Source of the DNA: Allobosea sp. LC85
GTDB lineage: Bacteria > Pseudomonadota > Alphaproteobacteria > Rhizobiales > Beijerinckiaceae
DNA: 64,000 nucleotides
Assembly (NCBI RefSeq): GCF_000735605.1
Contig: NZ_JPKG01000040.1
Coordinates: forward strand, 1-64,000
Direction of reading: 5' to 3'
Shown: in pieces, positions 35,296 to 43,593 of the stretch
Numbering within the stretch: the first letter of the stretch is position 1
Layout of the letters: the number at the start of each line of letters is the position of its first letter
Program-made: the position numbers and the translations under genes
The notes under the pieces: model-generated
Told to the model about the DNA's origin: nothing
What the model saw: the letters and a program-made list of their open reading frames with translations, nothing else
Database searches by the model: none

Positions 35296-36549
35296 CTACT
35301 CGTCGGGCGCGTCCACGATCGGGTCATAACGCTCGTCCTCGAAGCCGAGCAGGTTCCAGGATTGGCGCATATGCGGCGGCAGCGGCGCGCTGACATCGAT
35401 CGTGCCCTTGCCGCGTGGATGTGGCAGCACGATGCGGCGCGCCAGCAGATGCAGCTTGTTCTGGATGCCGCCCGGCAGTTCCCAGTTCTGAATGTTGAAA
35501 TATTTGGGATCACCGACGATCGGGTGACCGATATGGGCCGCGTGGGCGCGCAGCTGATGGGTGCGGCCGGTCACGGGTTTCAGCGACAGCCAGCCGAGCT
35601 TCTGCGCCGCGGTCTCGACCACGGCGTAATAGGTCACGGCATGCATCGCGCCATCGTCGCCATGTTTGGCGACCGCCATCCGCTGATCGCCGTCATAGGC
35701 TTCCTCGCGGGCAAGATAGGTCGAGATCCGGCCCTGCCGGACGCGCGGGACGCCCGCAACCAGCGCCCAATAGACTTTGCGGGCCGAGCGCGAACGGAAG
35801 GTCTTTGCCAGCGTCGCCGCTGCGAAGCGCGATTTGGCAATGACGAGGCAGCCGGAAGTATCCTTGTCGAGCCGATGCACGAGGCGCGGCTTCTGGCCGT
35901 CCTTCCCGGTCAGCGCGTCAAGCAGGCCGTCGACATGGCGCGTGGTGCCCGAGCCGCCCTGCACGGCCAGGCCGGCAGGCTTGTTGAGGACCATGACATC
36001 ATCATCCTCGTAGAGCGTGATCGAGCGCAGGAAGTCCACGGTGTCGGAATCGGCCTTGGCCGAACGCGGGCGCTCTGCCTGCTGCTCGAGCTTCAGCGGC
36101 GGGATGCGCACGGTCTGGCCAGCCTCGAGCCGGTCCTTGCTGTCGGCCCGCTTGCCGTTGACGCGCAGCTCGCCCTTCCGGACGATGCGCTGGATATGAC
36201 TGAAGGACAGCTGCGGAAAGCGCGCCTCGAGGAAGCGGTCGATCCGCATCTCGTTCTCGTCCGGCGTCACGACGAGCTGCTGAACGCCTGTGGCAAGCAC
36301 CTCCGCGGTAACAGCCTTGACCTCTGCGCGTGTCGGTCCAGCCGGACGCGGTGCCCGTTGCACCGGCGCCTTGGCCGCTGGAGCCCTACGCGTGACGTCC
36401 TCAGCCGGACCCGGCCTGGCCTGGCCCGACGCACGCGCCTGCCGGCGCGCGTCATGGCTCGGCCGCTTCTTGCCGGCACCCGCTGCCGGAGGCCTGCCGC
36501 TGCGACCCGTTTGCCCCTTGCCACCGGAGCCTTTGCCACCTTGCCTCAT
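35296..36549 (-). CDS. RluA-family 23S rRNA pseudouridine synthase
   Basis: A 417 aa enzyme that converts uridines of 23S rRNA to pseudouridine. Residues about 1-75 are a basic, low-complexity extension rich in Gly, Lys and Arg. An S4 RNA-binding domain follows (MRIDRFLEARFPQLSF, IVRKGELRVNGKR), then the catalytic domain with HRLDKDTSG, whose Asp is the nucleophile, and the late motif TGRTHQLRAHAAHIG. RluC is the closest E. coli type (positions 955, 2504, 2580), but the exact target is not shown. The ATG at 36549 overlaps the crcB stop as ATGA, so the two are translationally coupled. Confidence 0.93.
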   Translation of the reverse strand: MRQGGKGSGGKGQTGRSGRPPAAGAGKKRPSHDARRQARASGQARPGPAEDVTRRAPAAKAPVQRAPRPAGPTRAEVKAVTAEVLATGVQQLVVTPDENEMRIDRFLEARFPQLSFSHIQRIVRKGELRVNGKRADSKDRLEAGQTVRIPPLKLEQQAERPRSAKADSDTVDFLRSITLYEDDDVMVLNKPAGLAVQGGSGTTRHVDGLLDALTGKDGQKPRLVHRLDKDTSGCLVIAKSRFAAATLAKTFRSRSARKVYWALVAGVPRVRQGRISTYLAREEAYDGDQRMAVAKHGDDGAMHAVTYYAVVETAAQKLGWLSLKPVTGRTHQLRAHAAHIGHPIVGDPKYFNIQNWELPGGIQNKLHLLARRIVLPHPRGKGTIDVSAPLPPHMRQSWNLLGFEDERYDPIVDAPDE

Positions 36550-36929
36550 GATAGCCCCCGGACGAGTGCGAGCCCACCGACCAGCGCTGCCAGAGACAGC
36601 ACGACGGAGCCCAGAACATAAGTGGTCGCGAGGCCCAGTTCACCGCGCTCCCAGAGCAGAACAGCCTCGAGCGAGAAGGCCGAGAAGGTCGTGAACCCGC
36701 CCAGGACGCCCGTGGTCAGGAAGAGACGTGCCTGGTGCGTCCAGCCCTCGCCGGCCTTGAAAGCGAGCCAGCCGGCGATCAGTCCCATGATCCCCGAACC
36801 GAGGATATTGATCGCCATCGTGCCATAGGGGAAACCCATCCCCAGCCATTTCAGCGAGGTGTAGTTGACGCCGTGTCGCAGCGCGCCGCCGATGCCGGCG
36901 CCCAGGAAAACAAGAAACGTGGATGTCAT
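36546..36929 (-). CDS. crcB: Fluoride channel CrcB (Fluc)
   Basis: A 127 aa inner-membrane protein with four helices that works as an antiparallel dimer exporting fluoride. It has the family motifs GAGIGGALRHGVNY near the N terminus, FPYGTMAINILGSGIMG in helix two and TGVLGGFTTFSAFSLEA in helix three, whose Phe and Thr residues line the pore. The ATG at 36929 has AGGA close upstream. No fluoride riboswitch was recognised in the 118-base leader. It is the first gene of a coupled pair with the pseudouridine synthase. Confidence 0.95.
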   Translation of the reverse strand: MTSTFLVFLGAGIGGALRHGVNYTSLKWLGMGFPYGTMAINILGSGIMGLIAGWLAFKAGEGWTHQARLFLTTGVLGGFTTFSAFSLEAVLLWERGELGLATTYVLGSVVLSLAALVGGLALVRGLS

Positions 36930-37048
36930 CGTCCTGCAATAGCCAGCACACCCGGCCTGCACAAACGAATTCCGGTCCCAGCACGCGACAATCACGGGAG
37001 TGCGTCCCCTGACGGCGCAATTGACACACGCGAAGCCCCTGACGACAG

Positions 37049-38404
37049 ATGACGAGAGAGCCTTGGAGTCGCCAGCCACCGATGACCGCCGTGACAGGCA
37101 GCTCCAGTGAGAAGCCGAGCTTGCATCGCGCCTGGGCGATCGCAGCTTCGCTTTTCCTTGGCTTGCCGGCCCTGGCGACATTCGCGGGCGAAGCAGTCGC
37201 ACTCCCCCCGCCCAAGAGCCTGAAACCCGCCCGGGCCCCGAGCCTTGCGCGCAGTTGCACGATCACGCCGGCCGAGCTTGAACCCCTCTTCGCCAGTAAG
37301 GCCGTTCCCCAGCAGAAGCAGGAGGACGAAGACAGCGACGAGAACAGCGATGACGATGAGGACGAGGATGACGACACCATCCCCGGCCTGATCCTGCCCG
37401 GCTCAGCCACCTGCCTCTCGGTGTCGGGCACCGTCAGTGCCGGCCTGCAAAATGACAGCATCCGGGCATCACGCTCCGTTTCCTTGCCGCAGTCGAGTCT
37501 GACGACCTTCCCGACAAGCGCGAATATTCGCATCGCGACGTCGCATGATCTCGCCTCCGGGCTGCGGGTCGGCAGTGCCTTCTCCTTCACCATGCAGGAC
37601 CCGGTCGACGATGTCGCGGGCCTGACCCTCGACGAGGCGACTGTGCTGGTCGGGCCCTGGACCTTCGGCCTGGACACCTCACGCTTCAGCTTCTGGACAG
37701 GCGACGAGTTCATCTTCAGCACGCGGGTGCCAAGTCGGACGGTCGGATTGTTGGCCGTGGAGCTGCCCCTGACGGAGAGTTGGGTCGCGACACTTGCGAT
37801 GGAAGATCCCGCACTGGGCACGACCTCGTCCCTGCCGGTTGCGGCCGGACGCGTGCCGGATGGCGTGGCACGGCTCGTCTACCAGTCAGGCGCATGGACG
37901 TTGCATGGCGCATTGGCGCTGCGCGACATCCCCGGCCGACACTCCCGATTGGGACGTGCCGGAATTCTGGGCGTTACCTATGAGGCCGAGATGCTGGGGC
38001 GCCCCGGCAGTCTCACGGCCCAGATTGCAGGCGCCGTCGACGCAGCGCCCTATATCGGCTCGCAACTGGACGCCGCCGTCGTTCGAACGGTTCTGCTCGG
38101 CAGCGACCCGACCCGCGGCTTCTCGACCGCCTTTGTCATGCACCGGGAATGGACCGACGAAATCGCGACCAATTTTTACGTCAGCCGCTACCAGCTCTCG
38201 GTTCCGCTCATCGACCAGGCGAAGGGCAAGATCAGCATCGACCGCGCCGCCGCCAATCTGGTCTGGACGCCGGTCGAGGGCCTCAAGGCCGGGATCGAGG
38301 CGTCGATCGCCCATGCCCGGCTATCGCTGACCGGGCGGCAGATCGCGGCGGGGCTGGCGGGGCGTCTGATCTCGACGCAGGTCTTCATAGAGCGCGCGTT
38401 CTAA
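37049..38404 (+). CDS. Porin-like outer membrane protein with acidic segment
   Basis: A 451 aa exported protein of the alphaproteobacterial porin type. A signal segment (AWAIAASLFLGLPALATFAG, cleavage near GEAVA) is followed by a short N-terminal region. Then comes an 18-residue almost purely acidic run (about residues 92-109) with EDEDS, DDDEDEDDD, and then SGTVSAGLQND and alternating beta-strands to a C-terminal Phe (FIERAF), the usual outer membrane assembly signal. ATG 37049 or ATG 37082 may be the start. The acidic run may bind divalent cations in the periplasm or channel mouth. It is divergent from crcB, with a TTGACA at 37021. Confidence 0.8.
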   Translation: MTREPWSRQPPMTAVTGSSSEKPSLHRAWAIAASLFLGLPALATFAGEAVALPPPKSLKPARAPSLARSCTITPAELEPLFASKAVPQQKQEDEDSDENSDDDEDEDDDTIPGLILPGSATCLSVSGTVSAGLQNDSIRASRSVSLPQSSLTTFPTSANIRIATSHDLASGLRVGSAFSFTMQDPVDDVAGLTLDEATVLVGPWTFGLDTSRFSFWTGDEFIFSTRVPSRTVGLLAVELPLTESWVATLAMEDPALGTTSSLPVAAGRVPDGVARLVYQSGAWTLHGALALRDIPGRHSRLGRAGILGVTYEAEMLGRPGSLTAQIAGAVDAAPYIGSQLDAAVVRTVLLGSDPTRGFSTAFVMHREWTDEIATNFYVSRYQLSVPLIDQAKGKISIDRAAANLVWTPVEGLKAGIEASIAHARLSLTGRQIAAGLAGRLISTQVFIERAF

Positions 38405-38440
38405 GGCATCGGCCCGAAAAGTGGATTGCGGTTTTCAGGA
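38404..38440 (+). repeat. Family 1 repeat, copy C, left part cut off by the insertion sequence
   Basis: The first 37 bases (GGCATCGGCCCGAAAAG, TTGCGGTTTTCAGGA) match copies A and B. The unit resumes at 39983 on the far side of the insertion sequence. Confidence 0.85.
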
Positions 38441-39982
38441 GTCGAGCGTGAAGAACGTGTAAGGGCTTGATGGGGCGTGTGTTTCCGGCGCTTTGAAGTA
38501 TTCGTTTTTGCCGGATTTGAGCGGCGTCCCCCCGATTTTCTGGCAAATTGATTTAGCGCTGCGGGCGTGATTCCATCGCTGTGACGCAGCGTTGGCGAGG
38601 ATTCGGATGCGCCCGAAAGACCGTCGCGAGAGCGGCCAGACCGATCTGTTCAAGGCCCGGCTCGATCAGATCGTCGACCCCAGTCATGCCCTGGTGAAGC
38701 TGTCGGGCTCGATCGACTGGCGCTTTTTGGAAGAGCGCTTCGGCGCGGTCTATGACGATGACCCAGGGCGGCCGCCTCTGCCGACGCGGCTGATGGCGGG
38801 CCTCGCCATCCTGAAGCACATGCATGATCTGTCGGACGAGGTTCTGTGCGAACGTTGGGTCGAGAATCCTTATATGCAGCTGTTTTGCGGCGAAGAATTC
38901 TTCCAGCATCGGCTGGTGTTCGATCGCTCGTCGTTGACCCGCTGGCGGCAGCGGATGGGCGCGCAGAAGCTGGCGGCGCTGATCCAGGAAAGCCTGGCGG
39001 CGGCGGTCCGCACCGGCGCGGCCAAGCCTGCCGACTTCGTCAAGGTGATTGTCGACACGACGGTGCAGGAAAAGGCGATCACCTTCCCGACCGACGCCAA
39101 ACTCATGCACAAGGCGCGGGAGCGGCTGGTGCGCCTGGCGAAAGCGAAGGGCGTGGAGTTGCGCCAGTCCTATACCCGGGTCGGCAAGCTCGCGCTGATC
39201 AAGCATCAGCGCTACGCCCACGCCAAGCAGTTCAAGCGGGCGAACCGAGCGCTGCGCGCCCTGCGAACCATGCTGGGACGCGTGATCCGCGACATTGGCC
39301 GCAGGGTTGCGGACAGTCCGGCGCTGGCCGAGGCGTTTGCGCTACCGCTCTCGCTGGCCCGGCAGGTGCGCGATCAACGGCAGCGCGAGCGCGGCAAGAA
39401 GATCTATTCGCTGCATGCGCCGGAAGTGGAGTGTATTGGCAAGGGCAAGGCGCACAAACCCTACGAGTTCGGCTGCAAGGTGAGCGTCGCGACGCCGCTC
39501 AACCGCTGCAAGGGCGGCCAGTTCGCCGCCCATGTGAAGGCGATGCCGGGAAATCCGTATGACGGCCATACGCTCGCGACCGTCATTCCCGAGATCGAGA
39601 GCAATCTCGGCGCCAGCCTGAGCAAGATCGTCGCCGACGCCGGCTATCGCGGCCACAACGCGCCCAAGGACAAAGCCTTCAAGGTTCATGTCACCGGCCA
39701 AAAGCGCGGCCTGACCGCCGCCATCAAACGCGCCTTCAGGCGACGATCAGCGATCGAGCCCGTCATCGGCCACCTGAAGAACGAACACCGCATGAACCGC
39801 AACTATCTCGTCGGAACCCAGGGCGACGCCGCCAACGCCGTCCTTGCCGCGGCCGGCTTCAACTTCAAGCTCCTCATCCGCTGGCTGATGTTTTTGTGCG
39901 CCTGGATCACCGCCGCAGTTGCCGCCATGTCGACGGCAAAATCCCGGCCTCAGGCCGCGTGAACGCGTTCTTCACGGTCGAC
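38441..39982 (+). mobile_element. Insertion sequence of the IS5 superfamily, complete, 1542 bp
   Basis: The ends GTCGAGCGTGAAGAACGTGT (left) and GTCGACCGTGAAGAACGCGT (right, reverse complement) are imperfect inverted repeats. TTCAGGA is present directly outside both ends (38434-38440 and 39983-39989), a likely 7-bp target duplication. Removing the element and one TTCAGGA rebuilds a family 1 repeat that matches copy B, which fixes the boundaries. It carries one transposase gene with all catalytic residues, so it may still be active. Confidence 0.9.
38607..39962 (+). CDS. IS5-superfamily transposase (DDE)
   Basis: A 451 aa transposase: a DUF772-type N-terminal DNA-binding domain (PPLPTRLMAGLAILKHMHD, NPYMQLFCGEEFFQHRLVFD, then SSLTRWRQRMG) and a DDE domain with Asp in VIVDTTVQEK, Asp in IVADAGYRGHN and Glu in RRSAIEPVIGHLKNEHRM. 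The ATG at 38607 has GAGG six bases upstream; a TTG five codons earlier is less likely. The reading frame is intact over its whole length. It ends 20 bases before the right end of the element. Confidence 0.93.
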   Translation: MRPKDRRESGQTDLFKARLDQIVDPSHALVKLSGSIDWRFLEERFGAVYDDDPGRPPLPTRLMAGLAILKHMHDLSDEVLCERWVENPYMQLFCGEEFFQHRLVFDRSSLTRWRQRMGAQKLAALIQESLAAAVRTGAAKPADFVKVIVDTTVQEKAITFPTDAKLMHKARERLVRLAKAKGVELRQSYTRVGKLALIKHQRYAHAKQFKRANRALRALRTMLGRVIRDIGRRVADSPALAEAFALPLSLARQVRDQRQRERGKKIYSLHAPEVECIGKGKAHKPYEFGCKVSVATPLNRCKGGQFAAHVKAMPGNPYDGHTLATVIPEIESNLGASLSKIVADAGYRGHNAPKDKAFKVHVTGQKRGLTAAIKRAFRRRSAIEPVIGHLKNEHRMNRNYLVGTQGDAANAVLAAAGFNFKLLIRWLMFLCAWITAAVAAMSTAKSRPQAA

Positions 39983-40053
39983 TTCAGGAAAGCCGATGCA
40001 AACACAGAAGGTTAGGCCATCGGACCGAGTACGATATCCGGTCCGATGATCTA
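39983..40053 (+). repeat. Family 1 repeat, copy C, right part
   Basis: It continues the unit broken at 38440 and holds hairpin two, with CATCGGACCG/CCGGTCCGATG and outer arms AGAAGGTTAG/CTAACCTTCT. It lies just past the rarA stop (40059), so the hairpin may also end that transcript. Confidence 0.8.
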
Positions 40054-40058
40054 ACCTT

Positions 40059-41366
40059 CTACTTGCTGCGCTCGGTCCTGAGCTTTTCCCAGTATTCCAG
40101 CCGTTTCCGGATCTCGCGCTCGAAACCACGTTCGGGCGGATCGTAGAAGAGTTGCCGGCCGAGCGCGTCGGGCCAGTAGTTCTGGCCGGAGAAGGCATCG
40201 GGCGCGTCGTGGTCATAGGCGTAGTCGGCGCCGTAGCCCTCTTCCTTCATCAGCTTCGTCGGCGCGTTGAGAATGGTCTTGGGCGGCATCAGCGAGCCAC
40301 CCTCCTTGGCCGTGCGCCGCGCCGCCTTGTAGGCGATATAGGCCGCGTTCGATTTCGGCGCCGTCGCCAGGTAGATCACCGTATTGGCGAGTGCGAGCTC
40401 CCCTTCAGGTGAGCCGAGCTGTTCATAGGTCTCGGCCGCGGCGCGGGCATGGATGAGCGCCTGCGGGTCGGCGAGCCCGATATCCTCGACCGCCATGCGC
40501 ACCAGCCGCCGCGCCAGAAAACGTGGGTCCTCGCCGGCATCGAGCATGCGGGCGAAGTAATAGAGAGCCGCATCCGGATCAGAGCCGCGGATCGTCTTGT
40601 GCAGCGCCGAGATCAGATTGTAATGGCCGTCCTGTGCCTTGTCGTAGATCGGTGCGCGACGCTGGATCACCTCGCCGAGGCCGGCTTCGTCGAAGATCTC
40701 GCTCGGCTTGGCGGCACGCCAGATTTCCTCGGCCAGCGTCAGCGCCGCCCTCCCGTCGCCATCGGCAAAGCGGGCGAGCGCCAGCCGCGCTTCCGGCGTC
40801 AAGGGCAGTTCCTTACCCTCCAGCACCTCGGCTCGGCCGAGCAGGAAGAGTAGCGCGTTTTCGTCGAGGGACTGAAATGCCAACACCCGCGCCCGCGACA
40901 GAAGCGCAGCGTTGAGCGCGAAGGACGGATTTTCGGTGGTGGCACCGACCAGCGTGATCGTGCCGTCCTCCATGACCGGCAGGAACGCATCAAGCTGGGT
41001 GCGGTTGAAGCGATGGATCTCGTCGACGAAGAGCAGCGTGCCCTTGCCTCCAAGTCGTCGCCCACGCGCAGTCTCGAACACCTTCTTGAGGTCCGCGATC
41101 CCGGAAAAGATCGCGCTGATCTGCTCGAAACCGAGATCGACGGCACCCGCAAGGAGGCGCGCGACCGTCGTCTTCCCGGTGCCGGGCGGCCCCCAGAAGA
41201 TCAGGCTGCCAATCGAGCCGGAGGCGAGCAGCCGCGTGAGTGCGCCATCGGGACCCGTCAGGTGCTCCTGGCCCGTGACCTCGGCCAGCGTCGTTGGCCG
41301 CAGACGGTCGGCAAGCGGGCGCGGCCCCGCCTTGTCGAGGCCGGAAGCGGAAAAAAGGTCACTCAC
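40059..41366 (-). CDS. rarA: Replication-associated recombination ATPase RarA (MgsA)
   Basis: A 435 aa AAA+ ATPase that works at stalled replication forks and with single-strand binding protein. It has Walker A GPPGTGKTT near residue 60, Walker B LLFVDEIHRFN, sensor 1 in LVGATTENPSFAL and the C-terminal MgsA domain (APIYDKAQDGHYNLISALHK, GSDPDAALYYFARML). The start is GTG at 41366, overlapping the protease stop as GTGA, so translation is coupled. An operon of a DegP-type protease and RarA is a common alphaproteobacterial arrangement. Confidence 0.96.
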   Translation of the reverse strand: MSDLFSASGLDKAGPRPLADRLRPTTLAEVTGQEHLTGPDGALTRLLASGSIGSLIFWGPPGTGKTTVARLLAGAVDLGFEQISAIFSGIADLKKVFETARGRRLGGKGTLLFVDEIHRFNRTQLDAFLPVMEDGTITLVGATTENPSFALNAALLSRARVLAFQSLDENALLFLLGRAEVLEGKELPLTPEARLALARFADGDGRAALTLAEEIWRAAKPSEIFDEAGLGEVIQRRAPIYDKAQDGHYNLISALHKTIRGSDPDAALYYFARMLDAGEDPRFLARRLVRMAVEDIGLADPQALIHARAAAETYEQLGSPEGELALANTVIYLATAPKSNAAYIAYKAARRTAKEGGSLMPPKTILNAPTKLMKEEGYGADYAYDHDAPDAFSGQNYWPDALGRQLFYDPPERGFEREIRKRLEYWEKLRTERSK

Positions 41367-42796
41367 CCCGGGAAGACCGACGTCACGGTCTGTCCGCCGC
41401 GCGAGATCGTCACCTCCCAGGCGCGCTTGCGCTGGCGCAGCGCCGCCTCGACATCGCGTGAGCGCTCCATGCGCTCTCCATTCAGGGCAAGGATGACGTC
41501 GCCCTTCTGGAAGCCGACGCGCGCCGCCAAGCTGCCCTCCTCGATGGCACTGACCACGACGCCTTCGGTTCCGGCATCGATCGAGAGTTCCTCGGCAACC
41601 GCCGGCGACAGGTTGAGCACCGTCAGCCCCGAAAGCGGTGTGCGGCCCGAGAGCATCACGGATTCGCGCGGCCGCGTCTCGGGCGCTGGAACGAGCTTCA
41701 CCGGGACCACCAGGCGCTTGCCGGCGCGCAGCACGGACAGAGAGGTCGTACCGCCGATCGGGCGAGTCGCGAAACGATAACCGAAGGCCTCGGGATCATC
41801 GACGGCGACACCATCGAGCGCGAGGATGACGTCCGAACGCTTGAGACCGCCGTCGGCAGCAGGCCCCTTCTCGACCACGCTGGCAACGACGGAGCCAGCC
41901 GGGCGGTCGAGCCCAAGTCCGTCGGCGACATCGGCCGTCAGCGCCTGCAGCCTGGCGCCGAACCACGGCCGGCGCACCGAGGCTGCTCCGGCCTTGGCGC
42001 TTTCGACGACGACGCGAACCATCGATGAGGGGATTGCAAAACCGATGCCGTGGCTGCCGCCCGAGCGCGAGAAGATCGCGGTGTTGATGCCGATCAGCCG
42101 GCCTTCCATGTCGACCAGCGCACCACCGGAGTTACCGGGATTGATCGCTGCATCGGTCTGGATGAAGGACTGCGCATCGGCGACACCGACCTGTGTGCGA
42201 GCCAGCGCCGAAACGATGCCCTGCGTCACGGTCTGCCCGACACCGAAGGGGTTGCCGATCGCCAGCACGATATCGCCGACCTGAAGTTGGTCGGAATCGG
42301 CAAGATCGATCGAGCGCAAATCCTTGGCACCGTTCAGCTTCAGCACGGCAAGATCGGTACGTGGATCGCGCAGGACAATCGTGGCTTCCACCTCACGCTT
42401 GTCCGCGAACGCGACCTTGACCTCGCTCATGCCCTCGATGACGTGGTTATTGGTGACCACGAGCCCGCTCGCATCGACGATCACGCCCGAGCCAAGCGAA
42501 CGCTGCACGCGCTCGCGCGGCACGCCGAACCCGTCATCCCCGAAGAAGCGGCGAAAGAATGGGTCGTCCATGAAGGGATTCTGAGCCCGGCGCTCGACGC
42601 GGGCACCATAGACATTCACAACCGATCCAGCGGTCTTCTGCACGATCGGCGCAAAGGAAAGCTGAACCTGCTGGCGGCTTTCCGGAACCTGCCGCGCCTG
42701 AGCAAGCAATGGCAGCGGAGCAAGGCTTGCAAAGAGCATCAAGGCAGCCGGTAAGGCAGTTCTTCCAAAACGGACCTGCATGATCCCGCGCTTCAT
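41363..42796 (-). CDS. DegP/HtrA-type periplasmic serine protease
   Basis: A 477 aa protease/chaperone. It has a signal peptide (ALMLFASLAPLPLLAQA), a trypsin-like domain with catalytic His in TNNHVIEG, Asp in DPRTDLAVLK and Ser in NPGNSGGALV, and then two PDZ domains (from about residues 270 and 390). It degrades or refolds damaged envelope proteins. The ATG at 42796 has GGAG close upstream; the in-frame ATG at 42781 is the alternative, and the longer open frame beyond is not supported. A GGAAC-N16-AGTT element (42814-42838) resembles the general stress sigma EcfG promoter. Confidence 0.93.
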   Translation of the reverse strand: MKRGIMQVRFGRTALPAALMLFASLAPLPLLAQARQVPESRQQVQLSFAPIVQKTAGSVVNVYGARVERRAQNPFMDDPFFRRFFGDDGFGVPRERVQRSLGSGVIVDASGLVVTNNHVIEGMSEVKVAFADKREVEATIVLRDPRTDLAVLKLNGAKDLRSIDLADSDQLQVGDIVLAIGNPFGVGQTVTQGIVSALARTQVGVADAQSFIQTDAAINPGNSGGALVDMEGRLIGINTAIFSRSGGSHGIGFAIPSSMVRVVVESAKAGAASVRRPWFGARLQALTADVADGLGLDRPAGSVVASVVEKGPAADGGLKRSDVILALDGVAVDDPEAFGYRFATRPIGGTTSLSVLRAGKRLVVPVKLVPAPETRPRESVMLSGRTPLSGLTVLNLSPAVAEELSIDAGTEGVVVSAIEEGSLAARVGFQKGDVILALNGERMERSRDVEAALRQRKRAWEVTISRGGQTVTSVFPG

Positions 42797-42813
42797 TCCT
42801 GTCTCCACGCTGA

Positions 42814-42838
42814 AACTAAACACCGTTGGCGGCGTTCC
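42814..42838 (-). promoter_or_regulatory. Possible EcfG-type promoter of the protease gene
   Basis: On the minus strand GGAAC (42838-42834) is followed after 16 bases by AGTT (42817-42814). The consensus for the alphaproteobacterial general stress sigma factor is GGAAC-N16/17-CGTT, so the second half differs at one position. The distance to the ATG is 18 bases. Confidence 0.35.
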
Positions 42839-42951
42839 AAGTCTTCGAATACGAACCATTCCCGGGAAATCTCTTCGCCCGCGCCGACACTGTCGACATC
42901 CAGATCTTAAACGGGTCAGTCGAGCAAAAATCCGCGACAGGAGCTGGTCCC

Positions 42952-43593
42952 TTGTGTTCGATACGCCTTGTTTATGCCAGCCCGAGTCGCCTCGTCGAGG
43001 GCAATCACAGTGAGGAGGCTGACCGGCTGAACGCACAGGACGAAGTGACGGGATTTCTCCTGGTGACGCCCGGGGCCTTCGCGCCGATGCTCGAAGGCGA
43101 AGCGCGTAATGTCGCGGAGACATATGGCCGGATCGTGGTCGATCTGCGCCACGCCGGGATCCGCCTGCCGGTGGAAGAGCAGATTGCGGCCCTTTCAGAC
43201 AGGTCGATGAGCCTCGCCGAACATGCCGAGGCCGCGAACTTCGTTTCCAGCCCTTACGGAGTCACGCCAGGGGCCGATTCCCGATCCAGCCTGCCACTGT
43301 ACTATTGGATCTCGCTGGCGAACTTGCCCGCCAGCGAGCATAGGAAAAACGCCTCACTTGTCCTGAAGCAGGATCTTGTACTTCTCGATCTCTCCGGGGA
43401 CCATCGCCCCGACATGGGCCGGCGTGAGCTCGTTCTCTGCGGGCAGGACGGACGAAAGCTCCTTGAATCGAGATTGCAGGTTCGGGCTCGAAAGCGCTGT
43501 CCGCAAAGCCTGATTCAGCTTGGTGACGATCGGTTCAGGCAGGTTCTTCGGACCGAAGAGCGCGTTCCAGCCCTGGGCTTCGAAGGCCGGTAG
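42952..43593 (+). CDS. BLUF-like domain protein, degenerate, with antisense tail
   Basis: Residues 1-95 resemble BLUF blue-light sensor domains: IRLVYASPSRL (the flavin-contacting Tyr is present), RLNAQDEVTGFLLVTPGAF (Asn kept), MLEGEARNVAETYGRIVVDL, RHAGIRLPVEEQ and RSMSL. The Gln that drives the photocycle, normally three residues before L/I-E-G, is Pro here (FAPMLEG), and the first helix is short. The TTG at 42952 has AGGAG eight bases upstream. The frame has no stop until 43593, so the last 80 residues run antisense through the Bug receptor gene. Either the stop was lost or translation ends oddly; the gene may be decaying. It is divergent from the protease. Confidence 0.5.
   Translation: MCSIRLVYASPSRLVEGNHSEEADRLNAQDEVTGFLLVTPGAFAPMLEGEARNVAETYGRIVVDLRHAGIRLPVEEQIAALSDRSMSLAEHAEAANFVSSPYGVTPGADSRSSLPLYYWISLANLPASEHRKNASLVLKQDLVLLDLSGDHRPDMGRRELVLCGQDGRKLLESRLQVRARKRCPQSLIQLGDDRFRQVLRTEERVPALGFEGR
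43311..43338. terminator. Hairpin between converging BLUF-like and Bug genes
   Basis: CTCGCTGGCG (43311-43320) and CGCCAGCGAG (43329-43338) form a perfect 10-bp stem with an eight-base loop, 16 bases past the Bug stop codon. There is no long T-run on either strand, so termination is only likely. Confidence 0.5.

Noticed and set aside
36930-37048. Possible fluoride riboswitch in the crcB leader
   Set aside because: I could not find the conserved riboswitch core in the 118-base leader on the minus strand.
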